From positions 62,001 through 126,000 of the forward strand of contig NZ_LNCI01000010.1 of NCBI RefSeq assembly GCF_001509585.1: a stretch of DNA of 64,000 bases. The letters are read 5' to 3'. Below the pieces are notes generated by a model. That model searched no databases and was not told the DNA's origin. It saw only the letters and a list, made by a program, of their open reading frames with translations. Origin of the DNA: Tropicimonas marinistellae (GTDB lineage: Bacteria; Pseudomonadota; Alphaproteobacteria; Rhodobacterales; Rhodobacteraceae). Positions 23,156 to 32,262 of this stretch are shown one piece after another. Each line of letters begins with the position of its first letter. Position 1 is the stretch's first letter. Both the position numbers and the translations under genes were made by a program.

Positions 23156-24025
23156 GTGGGGGATTTCCCCGATATCGACCGGGAGCGACCCGTTCTGATC
23201 GCCGGCCCCACGGCGAGTGGAAAATCCTGGCTCGCGCTGGAGGTCGCCGCCGGCCAGGGCGGTGTAATCGTCAACGCCGATGCCTTGCAGGTGTATGAAA
23301 ACTGGCGCGTACTCACGGCCCGTCCGTCACCGGAAGACGAAGCGATCGCGCCTCACGAACTCTACGGACATGTGGGGCGGACCGCGCCCTACTCGGTCGG
23401 TCATTGGCTGCGCGAGGTCGCTGGCCTCCTGGACGGCCCCCTCAGGCCGATTATCGTCGGCGGTACCGGGCTTTACTTCACCGCGCTCACCGAGGGGCTG
23501 GTAGAGATACCGCCCGTGCCGGCGGAAATTCGCCGGCAAGCTGACGAATTGGACCACGCCGACCGCCTCGCGGCCCTGGACCCCACCACCCGAGGGCGCA
23601 TAGACACCGCGAATCCAGCCCGCGTTCAGCGTGCGTGGGAGGTGCTCGCCACGACCGGCCGGGGACTCGCGGATTGGCAGGACGACACCCCTTCCCCATT
23701 ATTGCCACTGGCAGAAACAACCGCGTTTGTCCTCGACGCGCCAAAGGACTGGCTGACCCCTCGGATCGAAGCGCGATTCGACCAGATGTTGGCGCGTGGA
23801 GCGTTGGACGAGGTTCGCGCCAACCTCAGAGGTTGGGATCCCGCGCTTCCGTCGTCCCGGGCCATCGGCGCACCCGAACTGATTTCGCACCTTCAAGGTG
23901 CGCTCTCGCTAGAGGATGCCCGGGAAGCCGCGGTCATCGCCACACGGCAATATGCCAAACGCCAACGGACTTGGTTCCGTGCCCGAATGAAGCGCTGGAC
24001 ACAGGTGGGCCCGCCCAACGATTGA
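23156..24025 (+). CDS. miaA: tRNA dimethylallyltransferase MiaA
   Basis: MiaA adds a dimethylallyl group to A37 of tRNAs reading codons that start with U. The product has 289 residues. P-loop GPTASGKS is at 17-24, followed by [36 protein letters not shown] and the C-terminal [15 protein letters not shown] motif that contacts tRNA. No ATG is available before the P-loop. The GTG at 23156 with an upstream GAGGA gives a normal-length protein. The frame continues far upstream antisense to pyrH, which I treat as non-coding. Confidence 0.95.
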   Translation: MGDFPDIDRERPVLIAGPTASGKSWLALEVAAGQGGVIVNADALQVYENWRVLTARPSPEDEAIAPHELYGHVGRTAPYSVGHWLREVAGLLDGPLRPIIVGGTGLYFTALTEGLVEIPPVPAEIRRQADELDHADRLAALDPTTRGRIDTANPARVQRAWEVLATTGRGLADWQDDTPSPLLPLAETTAFVLDAPKDWLTPRIEARFDQMLARGALDEVRANLRGWDPALPSSRAIGAPELISHLQGALSLEDAREAAVIATRQYAKRQRTWFRARMKRWTQVGPPND

Positions 24026-24137
24026 GCGAGACGGTGCGGCTGGCAACGACCCGCCGTCGCCGGCGCGGGCGGCTTGATTAACCATTTCGCGCGCGGCAGG
24101 ATTGGCAGGTCGAACCAGGGCTGCTCAGGGTTCCATC

Positions 24138-24953
24138 ATGTCCATTCCGGTTGCCGTTCCGGCCGGACCTCTCCGGCAGGTGTCGATCCAGCGGCTCGCG
24201 ATAGGCGGGCGCTGGCGCACGGAAGCTATGCGCAGCTACCGAACGCCGCTGCTTTTGTGGTTCACCCGCGGCCAGGGAAGGATAACGGTCGCCGGGTTGA
24301 CCCGCGGCTATGGCGCACACAATGCCGTCTACATCCCCGCCGGCACGATGCACGGGTTCGAGATCTCGGGACAGGTGTTCGGAACGGCCATCTTTTTCAG
24401 CGACGTGAAAAACGACGCTCTACTGACCGATCCCTGCCACCTGCGCGTTCGTGACGTCCGGCAACAAGGCGAACTGACGGCCTTGCTCGAAGCTGTCCAG
24501 CGCGAGGCGGACAGCGACCGGCCCTTGCGCGAACAGGCGCTCTCTTACTACGGGGGGCTGTTGGCGGTTTGGATAGCGCGTCAGCGACAACACCACGAGG
24601 ACCGCCCCGAGGACAGCGCCGCCCGGGCGCTCGTGCGGCGCTATACGCAGGCGATTGAACGGCAGATCTACACCGGTCAATCGGTTGGTGACTACGCCGA
24701 AACGCTCGGAGTAACGCCGACCCATCTCAGTCGTGTTTGCCGCAAGACCTGTGGCCGGCCGGCCTCGGAAATCCTTGCCGACCGGTTGACTTTCGAGGCG
24801 CGTCGGCTGCTGCTCGACACGTCGCTGCCGGTGAAACGCGTGGCGGAAGTTCTGGGATACCGTTCAGCGGCCTATTTCACGCGCGCTTTCCACAACCGTA
24901 CAGGCCAGACGCCGACCGATTTTCGCCGCGACCGCCGCTCCGATCCGCGCTGA
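24138..24953 (+). CDS. AraC-family transcriptional regulator
   Basis: The product has 271 residues. The N-terminal part (about 15-130) looks like a cupin-type effector domain (LLLWFTRGQGRITVAG, then HNAVYIPAGTMHGFE). The C-terminal double helix-turn-helix (about 170-265) contains SVGDYAETLGVTPTHLSRVCRK and the family signature AEVLGYRSAAYFTRAFHNRTGQTPTDFR. AGGG lies before the ATG at 24138. It is 262 bases upstream of, and in the same direction as, the peptide ABC transporter genes. It may regulate them, but that is inference. No operator was recognised. Confidence 0.85.
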   Translation: MSIPVAVPAGPLRQVSIQRLAIGGRWRTEAMRSYRTPLLLWFTRGQGRITVAGLTRGYGAHNAVYIPAGTMHGFEISGQVFGTAIFFSDVKNDALLTDPCHLRVRDVRQQGELTALLEAVQREADSDRPLREQALSYYGGLLAVWIARQRQHHEDRPEDSAARALVRRYTQAIERQIYTGQSVGDYAETLGVTPTHLSRVCRKTCGRPASEILADRLTFEARRLLLDTSLPVKRVAEVLGYRSAAYFTRAFHNRTGQTPTDFRRDRRSDPR

Positions 24954-25215
24954 GACACCGCACCACCGCGGTATTGGTTTTCCTGATTTCTGGTTGATCT
25001 CCGGGCGGATGTCGTTTTTGGTCGTGGAAGAGGTCGTTTTCAGCTCATCTCCGTCGCAAGCGGCCGTTGACCCGCCGGGTGAACTGGTGATCGAATGACT
25101 TGGCCGACAGGGCTAAACGACGGAGCGAAAAAGGGTTTGTGCACGGCGCTGCGCCACTCATCGTAGCCCCGGACGGCCAAAAAGTTGCGAATGCATGTGT
25201 CACAGGGAGACAAGA

Positions 25216-26880
25216 ATGACGCATCCCACCAACAACCGCAGCCGGGTGCATCCGGCGGCACGGATGTACGCTCGGGAATACCGCGAGGGGCTGTTGAGCC
25301 GGCGCGAATTCATGACCCGCGCGACCGCGCTCGGCGTTACAGCCGCAGGCGCCTATGCGTTGATCGGCGCAACACGTCCCGCCGTTGCACAGTCGACGCC
25401 CACCCAAGGCGGCGACATGAAGATGCAGATGGAAGTCCTGCCGATCAAGGATCCGCGCGTCTATGACTTCTCCCAGATTGCCAACGTCGCCCGTGGCACG
25501 TTGGAATACCTGGTTGAGTACAACAACGACGGCACGATCCGCGGCATGTTGCTCGAGAGCTGGGAAGTCAGCGAAGACGCAAAGACCTACACGCTCAAGG
25601 TCCGCGCCGGCGTGAAGTGGAACAACGGTGACGATTTCACGGCCGCCGACGTTGCCCGCAATATCGAGCGTTGGTGCGAGGCCGAGGTTCCGGCAAACTC
25701 CATGGCAAGCCGCATGGCGACGCTGGTGGATGCCGAAACCAAGATGCTCGCCGACGGTGTGGTCGAGGTCGTGGACGACCTGACCGTCAAGCTGAACCTG
25801 CCCAAGCCGGACATCACCATCGTTCCCGGCATGGCCGACTATCCCGCCGCGATCGTGCACGAAAGCTTCGACGTGGAACTCGGAAAGGACAATGTCGGCA
25901 CCGGTCCCTTCCTCATGGAAAGCCACGAGGTTGGCGTGCAATGCACGATCGTGCGCAACACCGAACATGAGTGGTGGGGAACGGAGGTTTACGGCGGCCC
26001 CTACATCGACAGCCTGCAATTCATCGACTACGGCACCGATCCCGCGGCACATCTTGCGGCACTGGAATCCGAGGAAGTCGATCTGAACTACGATTCCGTC
26101 GGCGAGTATATCGACGTGCTGTCCGATCTCGGTTTCGTACGGTCCGAGGTCACCACCGCGCATACCATCGTCATCCGCCCCAACCAAGTGGCCGAAATCG
26201 ATGGCAAGAAACCCTACGAAGACGCGCGGGTGCGCAAGGCGCTGGCGATGGCCGTCGACAATTCGGTGCTGCTGGAACTTGGCTATTCCAATCGTGGAGA
26301 AAGCGCCAACAACGACCACGTCGCGCCGGTTCACCCGGAGTTTGCGGACCTCGGCCCGGTGGAGCGTGACGTCGACGGCGCGATCGCACTTCTCGAAGAA
26401 GCCGGGATGCTCGATTTCGAGCACGAGATCTTCTCCATCGACGACGACTGGCGCCGGAACACCACCGATGCCGTGGCAGCACAGCTGCGCGATGCCGGGA
26501 TCAACGTGAAACGGACGATTCTGCCCGGATCGACATTCTGGAACGACTGGACGAAGTACCCGTTCAGTTCGACCAACTGGAACGGCCGCCCGCTCGGCGT
26601 GCAGGTCTATGCCCTGGCATACCGCTCCGGCGAGGCATGGAACGAGTTCGGTTTCGCCAATGCCGAGTTCGACGCGTTGCTGGAGGAAGCCCTGTCCATT
26701 GCCGATGCCGAGAAGCGGCGCGAAGTCTCCGCGAAGTTGCAGCAGATCGTGCGTGACGAGGGGGTCACAATCCAACCCTACTGGCGCAAGGTCTATCGGC
26801 ACACCCGCGAAGGCGTGCTTGGCGCGGAGCGGCACATCTCCGACGAGATACACGCCTACAAATACGGATTCGCCGGCTGA
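25216..26880 (+). CDS. ABC transporter substrate-binding protein, peptide/opine family 5, Tat-exported
   Basis: This is the periplasmic receptor of the importer encoded just downstream. The product has 554 residues. The first 60 carry a twin-arginine signal: SRREFM at 28-33, a hydrophobic stretch to about 55, and a cleavage-like AVAQ. The mature part has the family 5 fold, with [17 protein letters not shown] near residue 140 and the GTGPFLMES motif. AGGGAG lies before the ATG. The ligand cannot be told from the sequence (di- or oligopeptides, opines and sugars are all possible). A strong stem-loop follows the stop codon. Confidence 0.9.
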   Translation: MTHPTNNRSRVHPAARMYAREYREGLLSRREFMTRATALGVTAAGAYALIGATRPAVAQSTPTQGGDMKMQMEVLPIKDPRVYDFSQIANVARGTLEYLVEYNNDGTIRGMLLESWEVSEDAKTYTLKVRAGVKWNNGDDFTAADVARNIERWCEAEVPANSMASRMATLVDAETKMLADGVVEVVDDLTVKLNLPKPDITIVPGMADYPAAIVHESFDVELGKDNVGTGPFLMESHEVGVQCTIVRNTEHEWWGTEVYGGPYIDSLQFIDYGTDPAAHLAALESEEVDLNYDSVGEYIDVLSDLGFVRSEVTTAHTIVIRPNQVAEIDGKKPYEDARVRKALAMAVDNSVLLELGYSNRGESANNDHVAPVHPEFADLGPVERDVDGAIALLEEAGMLDFEHEIFSIDDDWRRNTTDAVAAQLRDAGINVKRTILPGSTFWNDWTKYPFSSTNWNGRPLGVQVYALAYRSGEAWNEFGFANAEFDALLEEALSIADAEKRREVSAKLQQIVRDEGVTIQPYWRKVYRHTREGVLGAERHISDEIHAYKYGFAG

Positions 26881-26901
26881 CACCGGCAGTTTGAGAACGG
26901 C

Positions 26902-26926
26902 CCCGGCCGCCTTTCTGGCGGCCGGG
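26902..26926 (+). repeat. Intercistronic stem-loop after the substrate-binding protein gene
   Basis: CCCGGCCGCC (26902-26911) and GGCGGCCGGG (26917-26926) are perfect complements around a TTTCT loop. No T-run follows, so it is unlikely to stop transcription fully. Such structures often protect the abundant binding-protein mRNA relative to the downstream permease message. That role is inferred from position. Confidence 0.6.
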
Positions 26927-27014
26927 CGCCCGCCGGGGCATGGGGAACGGCTGACCCCGGTTCGACGCGTTAGCCCGAGGTGCGCAGCCGGCGCACCCGC
27001 CAACAAGGAACGTC

Positions 27015-28061
27015 ATGCTGTTGTTCATCCTTCGCCGGATTGGGATCATGATCCTAACGGCGCTCTGCCTGACCTTCGTCGTCTTCGCACTGACGAATCT
27101 GGAGCCCAACCTGGAAAAGCTCGCGAAGACCCAGGGCAACGTTCGGATGACCGACGAGCAGGTCGCCACATGGCTCGAGCAGAACGGGTATACCGATCCC
27201 ATGCTGTCGCGTTACGGGCAATGGCTTGGCGTATTCCCGGGATGGACGCGCGAAGATGCGGATGGCAAAATTTCCGGCCGTTGCATCAGCCGCGATGTGC
27301 CCGCCGACATCGCCCCGCAACGCTGTGGCGTGCTCCAGGGCGACTGGGGGTGGTCCACAGTGCTGCGCGAGGAAGTCAGCTCGGTTATCGGTAAGCGCCT
27401 GGGTCTCACCGGCATCCTGATGTTCTGGGTCATGGCGTTGATGGTGCCCATGGCGCTGATCATGGGGATCCTGGCGGGAATGCGAGAAGGGTCCCGGCTC
27501 GACCGCTCGCTGTCGACCATCTCAATCGCGACGACCGCGACACCGGAATACGTTTCCGGCGTGATCCTGATTACCGTCTTCGCCTCCTCCGCCGTTGGAT
27601 TGAAGTGGTTCAAGGGAACCGCGACCTCGGCAATGGATGGGATCACCTTCGAGAACTTCACCTTGCCCGTCGTGACAATCGCGCTCTACGGCATGGGCTA
27701 TATCGCGCGGATGACGCGCGCCTCGATGACCGAGGTCATGACAGCGCAGTACATCCGGACCGCCCGCCTGAAGGGCGTGAGTTTCCACAATATCGTACTG
27801 AAACACGCGCTCCGGAACGCGCTGATCGCCCCGTTCACCGTCATCATGCTGCAGATCCCCTGGCTGCTGAACGGCGTGGTGATCGTGGAGACACTCTTCA
27901 ACTACAAGGGCTTCGGCTGGACGCTCGTTCAGGCGGCCTCCAACAACGACATCGAGTTGCTACTTGGCTGTTCGGTCGTCGCTGTCGTCGTCGTTCTGGT
28001 CACGCAACTCATATCGGATGTGGGCTATGTGTTCCTGAACCCGCGAATTCGGATTTCATAG
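27015..28061 (+). CDS. ABC transporter permease 1 (DppB/OppB type)
   Basis: This is one of two membrane subunits of the peptide-type importer. The product has 348 residues. After the first transmembrane helix (about 5-28) there is a long periplasmic loop of about 100 residues with two cysteines, C90 and C104, that could form a disulfide. Five further helices follow. The ATPase-contact EAA loop reads RLKGVSFHNIVLKHALRNA. AAGGAACGTC precedes the ATG. The next permease starts 11 bases after the stop. Confidence 0.9.
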   Translation: MLLFILRRIGIMILTALCLTFVVFALTNLEPNLEKLAKTQGNVRMTDEQVATWLEQNGYTDPMLSRYGQWLGVFPGWTREDADGKISGRCISRDVPADIAPQRCGVLQGDWGWSTVLREEVSSVIGKRLGLTGILMFWVMALMVPMALIMGILAGMREGSRLDRSLSTISIATTATPEYVSGVILITVFASSAVGLKWFKGTATSAMDGITFENFTLPVVTIALYGMGYIARMTRASMTEVMTAQYIRTARLKGVSFHNIVLKHALRNALIAPFTVIMLQIPWLLNGVVIVETLFNYKGFGWTLVQAASNNDIELLLGCSVVAVVVVLVTQLISDVGYVFLNPRIRIS

Positions 28062-28072
28062 GGAGCGCCGCG

Positions 28073-29233
28073 ATGGAACCGATGTCCTGGGGCGCGATCG
28101 TCCTGCAAATCCTCATCCAGTTCATCCCGGTCTGGATCGCCATGATCGTGATGTTCGGCGTCTCCTTTGCCTTCCGCCGGAAGCTCGGGCTCTACGGCCA
28201 ACTCTTCGACACGATGATCGGCGGGATCGGCTTTGCGCTGGTGATCTTCTGGGTCTTCACGGCGCTCTTCGCCGACATGATCGTCACCCATGATCCGCTG
28301 GTGCAGGTTTCCGGCATGAAGAACAAACTGCCCGGCACGCCGGTACCGGAGGGCACCGCCGGTTTCGGCTACTACCTTCTGGGCGGCGACAACCTCGCGC
28401 GCGACGTGTTTTCCCGAATGGTCTCCGGCTCCACAATCGTGATGCAGATCGCGCCGGTTGCCACGCTTTTTGCCTTCATGGTCGGAATCACGCTCGGCCT
28501 TCCCGCTGCCTATTTCGGCGGAACACTCGACACGTTCCTGTCGTTCCTTGCCAACCTCATTCTCGCCTTCCCGGTAATCTTGCTGTTCTATCTGCTGGTG
28601 ACGCCCGAGATCGTACAGACCGGGCTGCCGACCTACATGGCCGCCGTACTGTTCCTGTTTCCAATCCTCTTTCTGGTGGTGCTTTGGAACTCGCGGTATT
28701 TCACCCAACCCACGAAACGGGCGGTCTACCTTGCCGTGACCCTCGTACTGGGTTTCTGGATATACCTCGGCGTCGCCTGGAACGCGGACCCTCTCGGACT
28801 CATCTCCGTGCCGCCGAACATCCTGATCGTCTTCGTCTCGGTGGTCTTCGTAAATGCCCCCACCGTATTCCGGATCGTCCGCGGCATCGCGCTGGACATA
28901 AAGACCCGGGATTATGTCGCCGCCGCCCAGACGCGAGGCGAAGGCCCGTGGTACACCATGCTCTGGGAGATCCTGCCCAATGCCCGCGGGCCATTGATCG
29001 TCGATTTCTGCCTGCGGATCGGCTACACCACGATCCTTTTGGGAACCCTAGGCTTCTTCGGCCTCGGCCTCGCTCCGGAAAGCCCAGACTGGGGCTCGAC
29101 CATCAACGACGGACGCAAGCTCTTGTCGATCTACCCGCATCCCGCGCTCGCACCGGCCCTGGCGCTGATGAGCCTCGTTCTGGGATTGAACCTTCTGGCA
29201 GACGGGCTGCGCGAAGAGAGTTTGAAAGATTGA
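28073..29233 (+). CDS. ABC transporter permease 2 (DppC/OppC type)
   Basis: This is the second membrane subunit of the importer. The product has 386 residues and is longer than typical DppC (about 300). The extra length is in the N-terminal two-helix segment and an added hydrophobic insert (about 175-235) between the core helices. The ATPase-contact loop reads AAAQTRGEGPWYTMLWEILPN, and the C-terminus has SPDWGSTINDGRKLL. GGGAG lies before the ATG at 28073. A frame running upstream to 27605 overlaps permease 1 and is not used. Confidence 0.9.
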   Translation: MEPMSWGAIVLQILIQFIPVWIAMIVMFGVSFAFRRKLGLYGQLFDTMIGGIGFALVIFWVFTALFADMIVTHDPLVQVSGMKNKLPGTPVPEGTAGFGYYLLGGDNLARDVFSRMVSGSTIVMQIAPVATLFAFMVGITLGLPAAYFGGTLDTFLSFLANLILAFPVILLFYLLVTPEIVQTGLPTYMAAVLFLFPILFLVVLWNSRYFTQPTKRAVYLAVTLVLGFWIYLGVAWNADPLGLISVPPNILIVFVSVVFVNAPTVFRIVRGIALDIKTRDYVAAAQTRGEGPWYTMLWEILPNARGPLIVDFCLRIGYTTILLGTLGFFGLGLAPESPDWGSTINDGRKLLSIYPHPALAPALALMSLVLGLNLLADGLREESLKD

Positions 29234-29273
29234 CCGTGGGCGCGAGAAATCCCATTTGCGGCGCTGACATCCC

Positions 29274-29311
29274 GTCCGGACCGGGGACCAGCCCCCGGAC
29301 CCCCGGGATAT
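29274..29311. repeat. GC-rich inverted repeat in the ABC operon
   Basis: GTCCGGACCGGGG, a short loop and CCCCCGGAC form an imperfect palindrome, followed directly by CCCCCGGGATATTTC. I recall similar CCCGGGATATTT-type strings as common intergenic sequence in Rhodobacterales genomes, but cannot count copies here. It lies between permease 2 and the ATPase gene. Confidence 0.45.
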
Positions 29312-29341
29312 TTCAAGACAGAAGACATCAGACGAACAGGG

Positions 29342-29364
29342 GGGCACGCGCGCAGCGCGTGCCC
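29342..29364. repeat. Perfect 10-bp stem palindrome with 3-base loop
   Basis: GGGCACGCGC (29342-29351), loop GCA, GCGCGTGCCC (29355-29364). No T-run follows. It lies in the 219-base gap between permease 2 and the ATPase gene and is similar in form to the palindrome at 42746-42770. It is either a REP-like element or an mRNA structure that lowers or isolates ATPase expression. Confidence 0.6.
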
Positions 29365-29452
29365 GGCCCAACGCTCTTGGTGAGCCCGCAAGGGCGAGAC
29401 AGAGCGGCGGGAGCCCTGGTCGTACAGAGCGACCGATCCAACGGAGGCTGAG

Positions 29453-31534
29453 ATGACCAAACGGGACTATGATGGCCCGATCCTTGAGATCGAAAAGCTC
29501 TCGATCTCCTTCTTCACGCGGCTCCGCGAGATTCCGGCGGTGATGGATTTTTCGGTCAAGGTTCAGCCCGGCGAGGCGATGGGGCTGGTGGGCGAGTCGG
29601 GCTGCGGCAAGTCCACCGTGGCGCTTGGGGTGATGCAGGATCTCGGCGTCAACGGCCGGATCGTTGGCGGGACGATCAAGTTCAAGGGGCGCGATCTCTC
29701 GGAAATGAGTGCCGAGGAGTTGCGCGACATCAGGGGCTCCGAGATCGCGATGATCTATCAGGAGCCCATGGCCTCCCTGAACCCGGCGATGAAGATTGGC
29801 AAGCAACTGATGGAAGTGCCGATGATCCACGAAGGGATCTCGGCCAAGGCAGCCTACGAGCGCGCGCTGGAAGTCGTGACGGACGTGCGCCTGCCCGACC
29901 CCAAACGAATGCTGGAATCCTATCCACACCAGCTTTCCGGAGGTCAGCAACAGAGGATCGTCATCGCGATGGCGCTGATGGCAAACCCCTCGCTGCTGAT
30001 CCTCGACGAACCGACCACCGCGCTCGACGTGACCGTCGAGGCAGCCGTGGTGGATCTGGTCAAGGATCTGGGGAAGAAATACGGCACGTCCATGCTGTTC
30101 ATCTCGCACAACCTCGGACTTGTGCTGGAAACCTGCGACAGGCTTTGCGTGATGTATTCCGGCGAGGCCGTGGAGACGGGCTCGATTGAGGATGTCTTCG
30201 ACGAGATGCAACACCCCTATACGCAGGCGCTCTTCCGCTCGATCCCGCTTCCGGGCGCAGACAAGAACGCACGGCCTCTCGTCGCCATTCCGGGCAATTT
30301 CCCCTTGCCACACGAACGGCCCCCCGGCTGCAATTTCGGTCCGCGCTGCGACTATTTCGAAACCGGTCGCTGCGACGCGCAGGATATCCGAATGCACCCC
30401 GTCCCCGGCAATGACCGTCACGCCACCCGATGCCTGCGGTTCCAGGAGATCGACTGGCACGCGCCGGTGGCGCGGGCGGAAACGACCGAATCGACCGCCG
30501 TCGGAGCACCGGTCCTGAAAATCGACCGGCTGAAGAAATACTACGAGGTCGCGGCAAACGCGCTCTTCAGCGGCCACAAGAAGGTGGTCAAGGCCAACGA
30601 AGACCTGAGCTTCGAGGCGCGTGAGGGCGAGACACTGGCCATTGTCGGCGAATCCGGTTGTGGCAAGTCGACTTTCGCCAAGGTGCTCATGGGGCTGGAG
30701 ACTGCAACCGATGGCGCAATCCGGCTCGACAACGCGGACATCGAGGGGATTCCCATCGAAAAGCGCGGCACAGACCTCGTTTCCTCCGTCCAGATGGTGT
30801 TCCAGAACCCGTTTGACACGCTCAATCCGTCGATGTCGGTGGGCCGGCAGATCATGCGCGCATTGGAGATCTTCGGTGTCGGCGCGACGGATGCGGAACG
30901 GCGTGCACGCATGCTCGAGCTTCTGGACCTTGTGAAACTGCCGCGCGCATTCGCCGATCGCATGCCACGCCAGCTCTCCGGCGGGCAAAAGCAGCGTGTC
31001 GGTATCGCGCGGGCCTTTGCCGGGGGCGCCAGGATCGTGGTGGCTGACGAGCCGGTATCCGCGCTGGACGTCTCGGTGCAGGCGGCCGTCACCGACCTCT
31101 TGATGGAAATACAGCGGGAGGAGAAGACGACACTGCTCTTCATCTCCCACGATCTTTCAATCGTGCGCTACCTGTCGGATCGGGTGATGGTGATGTATCT
31201 CGGCCATGTCGTCGAACTCGGCACGACGGATCAGGTCTTTTCGCCGCCCTATCATCCCTACACCGAGGCGCTGCTCTCGGCCGTACCTATCGCCGATACC
31301 AGCGTGAAAAAGAAGCATATCGTGCTCGAGGGCGACATTCCCTCGGCGATGAATCCTCCGTCTGGCTGCCCGTTCCAGACCCGCTGTCGCTGGAAGACCG
31401 AGGTACCGGGGGGGATCTGTGAATCCGAAGTGCCGCCGATCCGGCGTCTCGCCGAGGGACACCAGATAAAGTGCCATCTCAGCGACGACATGCTGGCGCG
31501 CATGGAGCCCGTTATCAAGATCGCCGCCGAGTGA
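29453..31534 (+). CDS. Fused double ATPase of the peptide ABC importer (DppD-DppF type)
   Basis: One 693-residue chain carries both nucleotide-binding domains that are usually separate proteins. Domain 1 has Walker A GESGCGKST near 47-55, signature LSGGQQQR at 161-168 and Walker B LLILDEPTTALD. It ends with an oligopeptide-type C-terminal extension holding a Cys cluster (CNFGPRCDYF, GRC, RC at about 293-327), typical of the iron-sulfur or metal site seen in DppD-like proteins. Domain 2 has Walker A near 399-406, LSGGQKQR, IVVADEPVSALD and its own C-terminal extension with CPFQTRC. GGAGG precedes the ATG. It is the last gene of the importer operon. Confidence 0.93.
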   Translation: MTKRDYDGPILEIEKLSISFFTRLREIPAVMDFSVKVQPGEAMGLVGESGCGKSTVALGVMQDLGVNGRIVGGTIKFKGRDLSEMSAEELRDIRGSEIAMIYQEPMASLNPAMKIGKQLMEVPMIHEGISAKAAYERALEVVTDVRLPDPKRMLESYPHQLSGGQQQRIVIAMALMANPSLLILDEPTTALDVTVEAAVVDLVKDLGKKYGTSMLFISHNLGLVLETCDRLCVMYSGEAVETGSIEDVFDEMQHPYTQALFRSIPLPGADKNARPLVAIPGNFPLPHERPPGCNFGPRCDYFETGRCDAQDIRMHPVPGNDRHATRCLRFQEIDWHAPVARAETTESTAVGAPVLKIDRLKKYYEVAANALFSGHKKVVKANEDLSFEAREGETLAIVGESGCGKSTFAKVLMGLETATDGAIRLDNADIEGIPIEKRGTDLVSSVQMVFQNPFDTLNPSMSVGRQIMRALEIFGVGATDAERRARMLELLDLVKLPRAFADRMPRQLSGGQKQRVGIARAFAGGARIVVADEPVSALDVSVQAAVTDLLMEIQREEKTTLLFISHDLSIVRYLSDRVMVMYLGHVVELGTTDQVFSPPYHPYTEALLSAVPIADTSVKKKHIVLEGDIPSAMNPPSGCPFQTRCRWKTEVPGGICESEVPPIRRLAEGHQIKCHLSDDMLARMEPVIKIAAE

Positions 31535-31553
31535 GTTGCGGCTGCCGGGGCAT

Positions 31554-31569
31554 CGACTGACGTCAGTCG
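31554..31569. repeat. Perfect 16-bp palindrome between convergent genes
   Basis: CGACTGACGTCAGTCG reads the same on both strands and covers the stop codon of the Spy-like gene, 20 bases after the ATPase stop. It could be a protein-binding site or a small bidirectional stem; no T-run is present. Confidence 0.4.
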
Positions 31570-32150
31570 CAGTGATTGTGCTTGCGCCACATCTCGGCGT
31601 CGTGCCCGTCGGGCACGCTCGCGCAGGGGTCGTCACGATATCCGCGCAACACGGTGTAGCGCGAGATTTGAGCCTCGCTCAACAGGCTCGGCGTTGCGAG
31701 GTGACGTGACAGGTGGACAAACCTCAGCGCGGCGCGGGCTTCTCCTGCTTCGGTAACGAGCAGACGGAGCGCTTCCGGCTCCAACGTGCCGGAGGCAAAA
31801 GCGGCGTCCAGCGCCGCCTCAGCGGCAAGCAAGCGCTCCCCGGCGGCAATCGCCTCCGCCTGCATTTCTTGGTGAATCGCTTCGATCTCGGCCACCTGCG
31901 CGGGGCTGAGACCAATCTCGTCCTGCAACTCGAGAAGATGCGCCGGACCGGGTTGCCCGTTGAGCTCCGCCGGCAGCGCCAGCCCCCATCCGGCGCCCGC
32001 GCGGATCTCGGCAATATCTTCGTCCGACAGGCTCTTGATGGCCCGTGTTTGGAGGCCCGCATACGGGGCGGCATGTTGGCTGTGCGTTTGAGCCTGCGCC
32101 CCGGCCGCGGCAATCGCAACCGTGGCAAAGAGGATCGATCTGAGTTTCAT
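31563..32150 (-). CDS. Spy/CpxP-like periplasmic protein
   Basis: The product has 195 residues with a signal peptide (about 1-20, ending AGAQAQ). A mostly helical mature part follows. The segment LSPAQVAEIEAIHQEMQ resembles the LTxxQ motif of Spy/CpxP chaperones and heavy-metal sensor-like proteins. Long amphipathic helices lie at about 95-165. The C-terminus is His/Cys-bearing (DAEMWRKHNHCD) and could bind metal. It lies 112 bases downstream of the cytochrome c peroxidase gene on the same strand and may share its transcript. The function is inferred from weak family resemblance. Confidence 0.6.
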   Translation of the reverse strand: MKLRSILFATVAIAAAGAQAQTHSQHAAPYAGLQTRAIKSLSDEDIAEIRAGAGWGLALPAELNGQPGPAHLLELQDEIGLSPAQVAEIEAIHQEMQAEAIAAGERLLAAEAALDAAFASGTLEPEALRLLVTEAGEARAALRFVHLSRHLATPSLLSEAQISRYTVLRGYRDDPCASVPDGHDAEMWRKHNHCD

Positions 32151-32262
32151 GGCATCCTGTCCTGTCAGAAACGCGTTTCCGACTTATGCCATTCGGACAG
32201 TCCGATGCGAAATCACAGTCTTTCGAGTGCGACACTCGCACCGGCGCAGGGCAGGCGCGCGG

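Noticed and set aside
25045-27006. 653-codon minus-strand frame opposite the receptor gene
   Set aside because: Antisense shadow; the plus-strand protein has a signal, family motifs and operon context.
29048-31150. 700-codon minus-strand frame opposite the ATPase gene
   Set aside because: Antisense shadow of a clear double ABC ATPase.
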